Source: Acholeplasmataceae bacterium
GTDB lineage: Bacteria > Bacillota_I > Bacilli_A > Acholeplasmatales > Acholeplasmataceae
Length of the DNA stretch: 5,064 nucleotides
Assembly (NCBI GenBank): GCA_016934175.1
Contig: JAFGTI010000082.1
Location: 1 to 5,064, forward strand
Direction of reading: 5' to 3'
Position numbers and translations under genes: made by a program. This document shows positions 1-5,064 of this stretch, one piece after another; position 1 is the first letter of the stretch, and the number at the start of each line of letters is the position of its first letter. Under the pieces are notes generated by a model. It made no database searches and was not told the DNA's origin. It saw nothing but the letters and a program-made list of their open reading frames with translations.

Positions 1-819
1 TACAGCACTCGATAATTTATCACCATAGAGCTCTGCTTTATATTCTGGAAAATGCTTCATAATCATATCGATAGGAATATAAATAACATTAGGCTTAACA
101 CCGATTGCATCGGCGATAAACTGATTGATTTGTTCCCACGTATAGACTTTATCACTCGTCAAATGATAATAATTTCCATATGTTCTCTCATTTCCTAAGA
201 TATCAAGAAATGCATATGCAAAATCTTCACTATAGGTTAACGTCCATAAACTTTTTCCATCATTAGGCAAAATAATGGATTTATGATTTAACATACGATT
301 AATCATCGTGTAAGGGTATTCCCTACTTTTTAATTGAGCAACTAACATATTTTCATCATAAGTATGCGAAGGTCTAATGATGGTCACATGAAAATCCTTA
401 CCATGAACACCTAATAAAAAATCTTCACACTTCTTTTTATTTTCACTATACTCCCAATATTGATTGCCTAGAGGTATCTCTTCGGTGATTGGTAAAAAAG
501 GAATAGGCTTCATATATGCTGAGGCACTACTGATGAATACATACTGTTGGGTGTGACCTTTAAATAATTCATAATCACGCTTAACATCATCAACTGTATA
601 AGAAATCCAAGATACAATACTATCAAAATAGACATCTTTAAGTAAAGCTTTAATCGAAACAATATCATTAATATCGCCTTGTAGAATTTTTACTTCTTCA
701 GGCAATTTACTATTTTGCTTCCCCCGATTTAAAACATAAAGATCAATACCTTGCTTAATAGCAAGTTTTGATACGTTTGTACTAATCGTTCCACTTCCAC
801 CGATAAATAACACCTTCAT
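1..819 (-). CDS. NAD-dependent epimerase/dehydratase (extended SDR) family protein, C-terminus cut off by window edge
   Basis: The frame is open from an ATG at 817-819 to the left edge, giving 273 residues with no stop, so the C-terminus lies outside the window. Members of this family usually run a little over 300 residues. The N-terminus (MKVLFIGGSGTIS) is a beta strand plus glycine-rich dinucleotide-binding loop; the loop is GGSGTIS rather than the classical GxxGxxG. An LNRG segment follows the second strand (about 30-33), GDI sits at 48-50, SSAS at 97-100 is the serine-bearing active-site strand, and YSENK at 124-128 is the YxxxK catalytic pair. These features indicate an NAD(P)-binding Rossmann enzyme. 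The likely class is nucleotide-sugar epimerase-like or the related CSP41-like group, and the substrate cannot be read from the sequence. A GGAG site lies 8 nt before the ATG. The gene follows the 126-residue gene by 24 nt with no visible terminator or promoter between, so the two are probably co-transcribed. Confidence 0.85.
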   Translation of the reverse strand, partial: MKVLFIGGSGTISTNVSKLAIKQGIDLYVLNRGKQNSKLPEEVKILQGDINDIVSIKALLKDVYFDSIVSWISYTVDDVKRDYELFKGHTQQYVFISSASAYMKPIPFLPITEEIPLGNQYWEYSENKKKCEDFLLGVHGKDFHVTIIRPSHTYDENMLVAQLKSREYPYTMINRMLNHKSIILPNDGKSLWTLTYSEDFAYAFLDILGNERTYGNYYHLTSDKVYTWEQINQFIADAIGVKPNVIYIPIDMIMKHFPEYKAELYGDKLSSAV

Positions 820-843
820 GATTTATTCTCCATCATCCTTCAA

Positions 844-1224
844 TTACACACGAGCAAGTACAGCTACTCTACATTCAACCCTATGTTCAAAACCATCAAT
901 AATAACAGGTACTTGAATGATTTCATCATGAATATACTCAACTTTATAAACATTTCTATCAATCATCAATAATTCATTGGTTTCAAGATGATCTTTGGCT
1001 CTAAATGTCATCGATTCTAAATTCTTATCTAAAATACCGTAGATTGGCATATCGAGATTGATTCGTTCACTTGTAATCTTCTTAATTTTTACTGCTTGTT
1101 TCTTGAAAGCTTGATAGATTTCAACTTTTTCTTGTGCATCCTCAGCTATTTTTTTAACTGAATCAACAACTTGATTTGCTTCTTTCTTGATTTTTCTAAA
1201 AAACTCTTTACTATTTTTTTTCAT
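844..1224 (-). CDS. Hypothetical protein: charged helical N-terminus plus beta-rich C-terminal domain
   Basis: This is a complete 126-residue frame with an ATG at 1222-1224 and a TAA stop. The start is supported by a GGAGG site at 1234-1238, 9 nt away, and a TATAAT box just upstream. I do not recognise the family. Residues 1 to about 52 are rich in Lys, Glu and Ala with regularly spaced Ile/Val/Phe, as in an amphipathic helix or coiled coil. Residues from about 55 to 126 alternate hydrophobic and polar residues in short runs (MPIYGIL, ELLMID, VYKVEYI, VPVII, CRVAVLARV), which suggests a small beta domain. There is no signal peptide or membrane segment, and only one cysteine (118), so the protein is probably cytoplasmic. 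It is the first gene of a unit with the epimerase-like gene 24 nt downstream. It could be a structural or adaptor protein, but no function is assigned. Confidence 0.8.
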   Translation of the reverse strand: MKKNSKEFFRKIKKEANQVVDSVKKIAEDAQEKVEIYQAFKKQAVKIKKITSERINLDMPIYGILDKNLESMTFRAKDHLETNELLMIDRNVYKVEYIHDEIIQVPVIIDGFEHRVECRVAVLARV

Positions 1225-1250
1225 TGTTATTAACCTCCACTCTTATTCTT

Positions 1251-1256
1251 ATTATA
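1251..1256 (-). promoter_or_regulatory. Probable -10 box of the 126-residue protein/epimerase unit
   Basis: The minus strand reads GGGTATAAT here, a perfect -10 hexamer. It lies about 26 nt before the start codon, which would give a leader of roughly 20 nt containing the GGAGG ribosome site. No good -35 hexamer is visible at 16-18 nt; the best are AAAGAT and TAAAGA, which match poorly. There is also no full TGn extension. The call therefore rests on the hexamer and its position between the upstream terminator and the gene. Confidence 0.55.
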
Positions 1257-1310
1257 CCCTTAAATATCCATAAATCTTTAGTATAAGATACAAATCATTC
1301 AATCCTTTTT

Positions 1311-1357
1311 AGATAAAGAAAAGGAATGTTTAGATAAAACATCTTAATCATTCCTTT
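1311..1357 (-). terminator. Rho-independent terminator after speB
   Basis: On the minus strand, AAAGGAATG (1357-1349) pairs perfectly with CATTCCTTT (1328-1320). A further inner AGAT/ATCT pairing sits near the loop, with a mismatch and a bulge in between. The 3' arm runs directly into a U-rich tail, TCTTTATCT. The hairpin begins 12 nt beyond the speB stop codon, the expected place for the end of the decarboxylase-agmatinase transcript. The stem is modest in GC content, so some read-through into the next unit is possible. Confidence 0.7.
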
Positions 1358-1369
1358 ATATCAAACAAT

Positions 1370-2248
1370 TTATTTTCTCTTTTCTAAATTCATTTGAAGC
1401 AATAATACCATTTCTCTAAGTGTCTTAGCTGCAACAGCAGTTGAAGCTCCACTAGGATCAAGCATAGGTGATAATTCTACAAAATCAGCAGCAACCAAAT
1501 GATTCAATTTTTGAAATTGATCAAATGCCCATAATAAATCTTTATACTGCATACCACCAGCTTCAGGTGTTCCGGTTCCTGGAAAAACTGAAGGGTCTAA
1601 TACATCTAAATCAATGGTGATATATACGGGTACATCTTTGAGTTTTTCAACGACTTTATCAAGTCCTTCAAAATCAAATTTTCTCATGATGACATGACCA
1701 CTTTTTGCCCAATCAAATTCTGGTTTTTCACCGCTTCTAATGCCGAATTGATAGATTTTCCCGTCACCAACAAATTTATGAACATGTCTCATAAATGTTG
1801 CATGTGATAATTCTCTACCAAAGAATTGTTCTCTTAAGTCAGTATGCGCATCCAAATGGATAATATGTAGATCAGGATACTTTTCGAACACTGCCTTAAT
1901 AACAGGATAACTCACTAAATGTTCTCCACCAACCATCATCGGTGTCTTTCCATCGTCTAAAATCTGTTTTGTGGCCTCGTAGATGACATCAAGTGCATCA
2001 TCAACAGCACCAATCGGTAAATCAAGATCTCCAATATCAGATGTCCTAAATTCATTTAAATCTCTTTCTCTATATGGTGAATACCATTCAACTCCAAATG
2101 AATCTACACGAATAGCGTTACCCGCAAATCTTGTTCCTGGTCTAAATGATGTTGTCGCATCCATAGGAACACTAAATATAACAACATCTGATTCTTCATA
2201 CGTACTCTTACAGCTTTGAAACGATAAATCCACTTTATTCATCTTCAT
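1370..2248 (-). CDS. speB: Agmatinase (agmatine ureohydrolase), putrescine biosynthesis
   Basis: The enzyme hydrolyses agmatine to putrescine and urea and belongs to the binuclear-manganese ureohydrolase (arginase/agmatinase) family. From the ATG at 2246-2248 it has 292 residues, close to Bacillus subtilis SpeB. The family metal motifs are all present: GGEH at 107-110, DAHTD at 133-137 and DLDVLDP at 213-219, followed by PGTGTPEAGGM at about 223-233. The N-terminal VPMD...RPGTRF and YSPY segments also resemble Bacillus SpeB. I chose this ATG because GGAG at 2257-2260 lies 8 nt before it. A GTG at 2255-2257 would overlap that site, and the ATG at 2240-2242 lies farther away. The first 14 nt overlap the end of the decarboxylase gene, so the two are probably translationally coupled. 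Agmatinase is strongly preferred over arginase because of the sequence resemblance and the arginine decarboxylase partner. A cytoplasmic location is expected. Confidence 0.93.
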   Translation of the reverse strand: MKMNKVDLSFQSCKSTYEESDVVIFSVPMDATTSFRPGTRFAGNAIRVDSFGVEWYSPYRERDLNEFRTSDIGDLDLPIGAVDDALDVIYEATKQILDDGKTPMMVGGEHLVSYPVIKAVFEKYPDLHIIHLDAHTDLREQFFGRELSHATFMRHVHKFVGDGKIYQFGIRSGEKPEFDWAKSGHVIMRKFDFEGLDKVVEKLKDVPVYITIDLDVLDPSVFPGTGTPEAGGMQYKDLLWAFDQFQKLNHLVAADFVELSPMLDPSGASTAVAAKTLREMVLLLQMNLEKRK

Positions 2249-3725
2249 ACAATTCACTCCATTTTTCCCAATATTCTTTATCGATTATTTTAATATATCC
2301 GCCTTCGGTATCACTTAGGATAACCGAACCACTTCTTTGATAAAAATCAAGATCATCTAAAATGTCTTGGCTGATTAACTCACCAGGGATAACAATAGGT
2401 ATTCCAGGTGGATAAATCATGACTGATTCAGCTGCAATTTCATCAACTGCTTGATTAAGAGGTACATATTTTTTAGGAGCGTGATAAGCTTCTCTAGGTC
2501 TTGTATAAGCTTCTGGAAATATATATTTAATCTTGGGTTGTATGGGTTCAAGTCCCATGGGCATAATTTTTTCAGATACTGCGCGCAGTGCCACAACCAA
2601 AGCATCTAAATCTTTTTGTTTTGTGCCTATAGATAATACGGCTAAAATCAAATGTGTTTCTGCAAGTTCTAACTGTATGTGATGTTCATCAAATAATTCT
2701 TTATAGACATCAAAACCAGTGATCCCTAAATCAGATACTTTCACAATAATCTTTGTTTCATCATAATTAAAAGCTTTCTTCTTCAAGAAATCTGCTTTAC
2801 CTATCGATCTCAATCCAGGTATTAAATCAATTTCAGCTCTTGTTTTTCTAGCCATTTCAATCAATTTAGGAATTTGAATTGGCCCTTCAAAATAAATAGT
2901 CTTTCTTGCAACATCCAAACTTGATAACAATAAACTTGAAGGTGATGTTGATTGAATCATGTTAATCGTTGATCTAAGTCTAATATGATCAACTAAAGCT
3001 CCTTGAGTAATCAATATAGAACTTTGAGTCAGTGATCCGACAGTTTTATGAAGTGAACATGAGCTCATATCAGCTCCTGCTTCCATGGCACCTATAGGAA
3101 GTTGGGCAGAAAATGGAAAATGTGATCCATGTGCTTCATCAACGATGACCATCATATCTCTCGCATGAGCGAAATCAACAATTTTCTTCAAATTGCTTGT
3201 GACTCCAAAATATGTAGGATTGATGACAAATACTGCTTTCGCATCCGGATTATCTAAGATAGCCTTTTTAACATCTTCAAAAGTAATATGATTTGCAATC
3301 CCTAATTCTTGATCGATATAGGGTTTAACAAATATGGGTATAGCACCACTTAATATCAGTGCGTTAATTGCTGATTTATGAACATTTCTAGGAAGAATAA
3401 TTTTTTCTTTAGCACGACAGGTTGACATAATCATTGCTAAAATACCCATTGTGGTTCCACCTGTTAAGAAATAGGCTTTTTCCGCACCAAAAGCATCTGC
3501 CATCAAATCTGCAGCTTCCATAATAACGCCAGTAGGTCGGTTTAAATTATCTAATCCTCTAGGTGCGTTAGCATCTAGTTTATACATCTTGTTGCCTGCA
3601 TAATCCATCATGTCATTATGTACTTGTCCGAGTTTATGACCTGGAACATCATGTGAGACCGTATTTGAATTTGCATATTCTAATAATTTAGTATAAAAGG
3701 GTGTTAACTTATGATCTTTTTCCAT
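2235..3725 (-). CDS. speA: Arginine decarboxylase, PLP-dependent, short Orn/Lys/Arg decarboxylase type (Bacillus SpeA-like)
   Basis: This is a fold-type I PLP enzyme of the Orn/Lys/Arg decarboxylase family. From the ATG at 3723-3725 it has 496 residues, close to the roughly 490 of B. subtilis SpeA, and it lacks the N-terminal wing domain of the long enterobacterial enzymes. Visible landmarks are HDVPGHK near residue 25, the LTGGTTMGI cofactor loop at about 87-95, DEAHG at 196-200 (the Asp that contacts the pyridine nitrogen), SLHKTVGSLTQSS with the Schiff-base lysine at 227, and YPPGIPIVIPGE at 438-449 in the C-terminal domain. Arginine is the preferred substrate because the next gene encodes agmatinase; lysine or ornithine cannot be excluded from motifs alone. 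The start was chosen because AAAGGTGG (3733-3740) sits 7 nt before this ATG. A TTG at 3741-3743 lies on the far side of that site. The stop codon lies inside the beginning of speB. Confidence 0.92.
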   Translation of the reverse strand: MEKDHKLTPFYTKLLEYANSNTVSHDVPGHKLGQVHNDMMDYAGNKMYKLDANAPRGLDNLNRPTGVIMEAADLMADAFGAEKAYFLTGGTTMGILAMIMSTCRAKEKIILPRNVHKSAINALILSGAIPIFVKPYIDQELGIANHITFEDVKKAILDNPDAKAVFVINPTYFGVTSNLKKIVDFAHARDMMVIVDEAHGSHFPFSAQLPIGAMEAGADMSSCSLHKTVGSLTQSSILITQGALVDHIRLRSTINMIQSTSPSSLLLSSLDVARKTIYFEGPIQIPKLIEMARKTRAEIDLIPGLRSIGKADFLKKKAFNYDETKIIVKVSDLGITGFDVYKELFDEHHIQLELAETHLILAVLSIGTKQKDLDALVVALRAVSEKIMPMGLEPIQPKIKYIFPEAYTRPREAYHAPKKYVPLNQAVDEIAAESVMIYPPGIPIVIPGELISQDILDDLDFYQRSGSVILSDTEGGYIKIIDKEYWEKWSELYEDE

Positions 3726-3748
3726 GCATAAACCACCTTTCAAAATGC

Positions 3749-3779
3749 AAATCTATTTTAACACTTTTCATGTAGATTT
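3749..3779. repeat. Inverted repeat AAATCTA / TAGATTT over the speA promoter, possible operator
   Basis: AAATCTA (3749-3755) and TAGATTT (3773-3779) are perfect 7-bp inverted copies separated by 17 bp, about 24 bp centre to centre. The left copy touches the downstream edge of the speA -10 box and the right copy lies in its spacer region, a placement that would suit a repressor. A further TAGATT occurs at 3817-3822, near the channel promoter. The region is so AT-rich that chance is a real alternative. Confidence 0.25.
3755..3763 (-). promoter_or_regulatory. Extended -10 promoter of the speA-speB unit
   Basis: The minus strand reads TGTTAAAAT, that is, a TGn extension followed by TAAAAT (five of six matches to TATAAT). 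A start of transcription about 7 nt downstream, near 3748, would leave a leader of roughly 23 nt containing the AAAGGTGG ribosome site. The hexamer 17 nt upstream (TTTTAA) is a poor -35, as is often tolerated with extended -10 elements. An inverted repeat overlaps this box. Confidence 0.55.
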
Positions 3780-3829
3780 AAAAATAAAAATCAATAAATT
3801 AGTAAATATTTTTTTCTAGATTGCCATGC

Positions 3830-3859
3830 TTAACTCTTTATTTAAAGTCATGGTATAAT
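3830..3859 (+). promoter_or_regulatory. Extended -10 promoter of the MscS-type channel gene
   Basis: TGGTATAAT at 3851-3859 contains a TGn extension and a perfect TATAAT. TTAACT at 3830-3835 matches four of six positions of the -35 consensus with an 18-nt spacer. Transcription would begin near 3866, leaving a leader of about 22 nt that carries the AAGGAG ribosome site (3874-3879), 8 nt before the ATG. This is the best-formed promoter in the window and suggests vegetative (housekeeping sigma) expression. Confidence 0.75.
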
Positions 3860-3887
3860 AAAATCAAAAGCGGAAGGAGATTTTTCA

Positions 3888-4946
3888 ATGAACATTAATA
3901 CATTATTTGCATCAAACGCTTTAAACATAGTGTTTACTATCATAGCAATTTCTATTGTCCTTTTGTTATTATTTTTAGAAAAAATATTTTTTAAACATAA
4001 GATGGAGACACTTCACAAGTTCTTAGTCTTTATCATCTACATCTCTAATTTTATAATTGCTGTTGCTGTAGTATTCTTCATTTTATTTATTTGGGATTAT
4101 GATTTGCTAACATATCTTGAAACATTGATTACAAACGCAACATCAACTATTACATCAAAAATTGGTTCTCTTGTAAGTAGCTTATTAGTCATTTTCTTTT
4201 CAATGTTACTTATGAGGATCACAAAGATGTCTTTACTAAAAGTTGGTAAAAAAGAAAGTCCACAAATGAAACGCAAACAAACAATTGCTAAAGTTGTTAA
4301 CAGCATAGTAAAATATCTTGTAACAATTATTGCACTTTTAGTCGTATTAGCCATTTGGGGTGTAAATGTTGCTCCTGCTTTAGCTGGGCTAGGTATCTTA
4401 GGATTAGTTATTGGTCTTGGTGCACAAAAGTTCATCAATGACTTGATTAGTGGATTCTTTATTGTATTTGAACATCATTTTGATGTCGGTGATAAAATTG
4501 AAGTACAAGGTTTTAAAGGTGATGTTATTGATATCGGTCTCAAGACCACAAGAATTAGAAACTGGAAAGGTGATACGAAGATTGTATCCAACGGTGAAAT
4601 TTCAACACTTATTAATTATTCAAGACATTTTTCAGTTGCTATCGTTGAATTTGGAATTGCCTACCAAGAAGATGCTCAGAAAACAATTGATCTGCTGACA
4701 CTTGAATTACCAAAAGTAAGAAAAGATTTCCCAATGATTATTGAAGATCCTCAAGTTTTAGGGGTCATTGAATTGGCGAATAGCAGTGTGAATCTTCGTG
4801 TGATTGCGAAAACATTGCCAGAAGAACATTATGCTGTTGAAAGAGAAATTAGGAAACGCATTAAAGAAATTCTCGATGCAAATGATATTGAAATTCCTTT
4901 TCCACAAGTTGTTATCAATCAACCCAAAGAAAGAGAAACCAAATAA
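3888..4946 (+). CDS. MscS-family small-conductance mechanosensitive ion channel
   Basis: The 352-residue membrane protein would open under membrane tension and release solutes during hypo-osmotic shock; this role is inferred from the family. Hydrophobic segments lie at about 12-31, 44-69, 92-112 and 137-157, followed by the Gly/Ala-rich pore helix at about 162-195 (APALAGLGILGLVIGLGAQK, then the NDLISGFFIVFE part). The MscS beta domain follows: FDVGDKIEVQGFKGDVIDIGLKT at 198-220, then TRIRNWKGD and VSNGEI at about 221-238. The alpha/beta vestibule domain ends with the typical IEIPFPQ at 334-340. E. coli MscS has 286 residues and three helices, so this protein carries about two extra N-terminal helices. 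AAGGAG at 3874-3879 fixes the start 8 nt away. The gene ends with tandem TAA codons and a terminator, so it appears to be monocistronic and is divergent from speA-speB. Which MscS subfamily it belongs to, and its ion selectivity, cannot be read here. Confidence 0.93.
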   Translation: MNINTLFASNALNIVFTIIAISIVLLLLFLEKIFFKHKMETLHKFLVFIIYISNFIIAVAVVFFILFIWDYDLLTYLETLITNATSTITSKIGSLVSSLLVIFFSMLLMRITKMSLLKVGKKESPQMKRKQTIAKVVNSIVKYLVTIIALLVVLAIWGVNVAPALAGLGILGLVIGLGAQKFINDLISGFFIVFEHHFDVGDKIEVQGFKGDVIDIGLKTTRIRNWKGDTKIVSNGEISTLINYSRHFSVAIVEFGIAYQEDAQKTIDLLTLELPKVRKDFPMIIEDPQVLGVIELANSSVNLRVIAKTLPEEHYAVEREIRKRIKEILDANDIEIPFPQVVINQPKERETK

Positions 4947-4951
4947 TAAAC

Positions 4952-4980
4952 AAAAACGATATCAATCCGATATCGTTTTT
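4952..4980 (+). terminator. Rho-independent terminator of the channel gene
   Basis: AAAAACGATATC (4952-4963) and GATATCGTTTTT (4969-4980) form a perfect 12-bp stem around a 5-nt loop (AATCC), ending in five T. It begins 6 nt after the channel's TAA. Because the 5' arm starts with five A, the same hairpin could also work on the minus strand for a convergent gene to the right of the window. Confidence 0.85.
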
Positions 4981-4992
4981 CAGACTGTAGAC

Positions 4993-5039
4993 AAAAGGAC
5001 ATTTCAAAAGCGATTTCTCGTTGATGAACGTCCTTTTTT
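4993..5039 (+). terminator. Second hairpin with T6 tract, probable back-up or convergent-gene terminator
   Basis: AAAAGGAC (4993-5000) pairs with GTCCTTTT (5030-5037), and the T tract runs for six bases (5034-5039). The 29-nt interior can fold further: TTCA pairs with TGAA next to the base stem, and AGCGA/TCGTT closes a TTTC loop. On the minus strand the same stem ends in a weaker TTTTGTCT tail. It could be a second terminator for the channel, the terminator of an unseen gene on the right, or the end of a small RNA; no promoter for a small RNA is evident. Confidence 0.55.
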
Positions 5040-5064
5040 GTTATTGATGCTTAAAAATTAAAAA

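Noticed and set aside
1983..2219. 78-codon plus-strand open frame
   Set aside because: It lies wholly inside speB on the opposite strand and has no recognisable protein features; the speB motifs explain the conservation here.
2255..2257. GTG as the speB start, giving 295 residues
   Set aside because: It overlaps the ribosome site GGAG at 2257-2260; the ATG at 2246-2248 has ideal spacing.
2417..2605. 62-codon minus-strand open frame
   Set aside because: It is an out-of-frame shadow of the decarboxylase gene.
3741..3743. TTG as the decarboxylase start, giving 502 residues
   Set aside because: It lies upstream of the AAAGGTGG ribosome site that serves the ATG at 3723-3725, and the extra six residues have no support.
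3821..3826. TTGCCA as the -35 box of the channel promoter
   Set aside because: It is 27 nt from the TATAAT box, too far for a normal spacer; TTAACT at 3830-3835 fits better.
4097..4438. 113-codon minus-strand open frame
   Set aside because: It is antisense to the channel's membrane region; its hydrophobic pattern mirrors the real gene and it lacks its own expression signals.
4450..5061. Two plus-strand open frames (4450-4698 and 4804-5061)
   Set aside because: Both are shifted frames within the channel gene. The second runs through both terminator hairpins, which argues against it being coding.
1..5064. Mycoplasma-type code with TGA as tryptophan
   Set aside because: Tryptophan residues in the recognised proteins are encoded by TGG and no gene needs a TGA read-through.
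1..5064. Defence system, mobile element, CRISPR array or other new multi-gene system
   Set aside because: No transposase, integrase, spaced direct-repeat array, terminal repeats or defence domains are visible; four of the five genes fit common housekeeping families.

Overview
The window is AT-rich (roughly one third G+C by eye) and looks like an ordinary chromosomal stretch from a low-GC Gram-positive bacterium: a Firmicute or a Mollicute relative such as an Acholeplasma-type lineage. The signs are purine-rich Shine-Dalgarno sites 7-9 nt from every chosen start, TAA stops on all four complete genes, AT-rich codon choice, and proteins that resemble Bacillus SpeA, SpeB and MscS-family channels. 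Tryptophan is TGG throughout and no reading frame needs TGA as Trp, so the standard genetic code is sufficient. The organism assignment is an inference.

Layout: four genes lie on the minus strand and one on the plus strand. Read in the direction of transcription (right to left), an extended -10 promoter near 3755-3763 drives an arginine decarboxylase of the short Bacillus SpeA type (2235-3725). An agmatinase, SpeB (1370-2248), overlaps its end by 14 nt, and a hairpin terminator follows at 1311-1357. A second transcription unit then starts at a TATAAT box (1251-1256). It carries an unrecognised 126-residue charged protein (844-1224) and, 24 nt later, an NAD-dependent epimerase/SDR-like protein (819 to the left edge, cut off by the window). 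Divergently, an extended -10 promoter (3830-3859) drives an MscS-type mechanosensitive channel (3888-4946), which is followed by a near-perfect terminator hairpin (4952-4980) and a second structured hairpin with a T6 tract (4993-5039).

Function: the decarboxylase and agmatinase together form the two-step route arginine -> agmatine -> putrescine + urea. The order of the genes and their overlapping ends argue for coupled translation. No spermidine synthase or AdoMet decarboxylase lies in the window. The channel is probably an osmotic safety valve with its own promoter, and nothing in the sequence links it to polyamines beyond adjacency. I found no phage, transposon, CRISPR, tRNA or rRNA signature and no convincing new multi-gene system. 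The least explained items are the 126-residue protein, the inverted repeat over the decarboxylase promoter, the alternative hairpins after speB, and the second hairpin after the channel gene. No gene-free stretch exceeds 300 bases.
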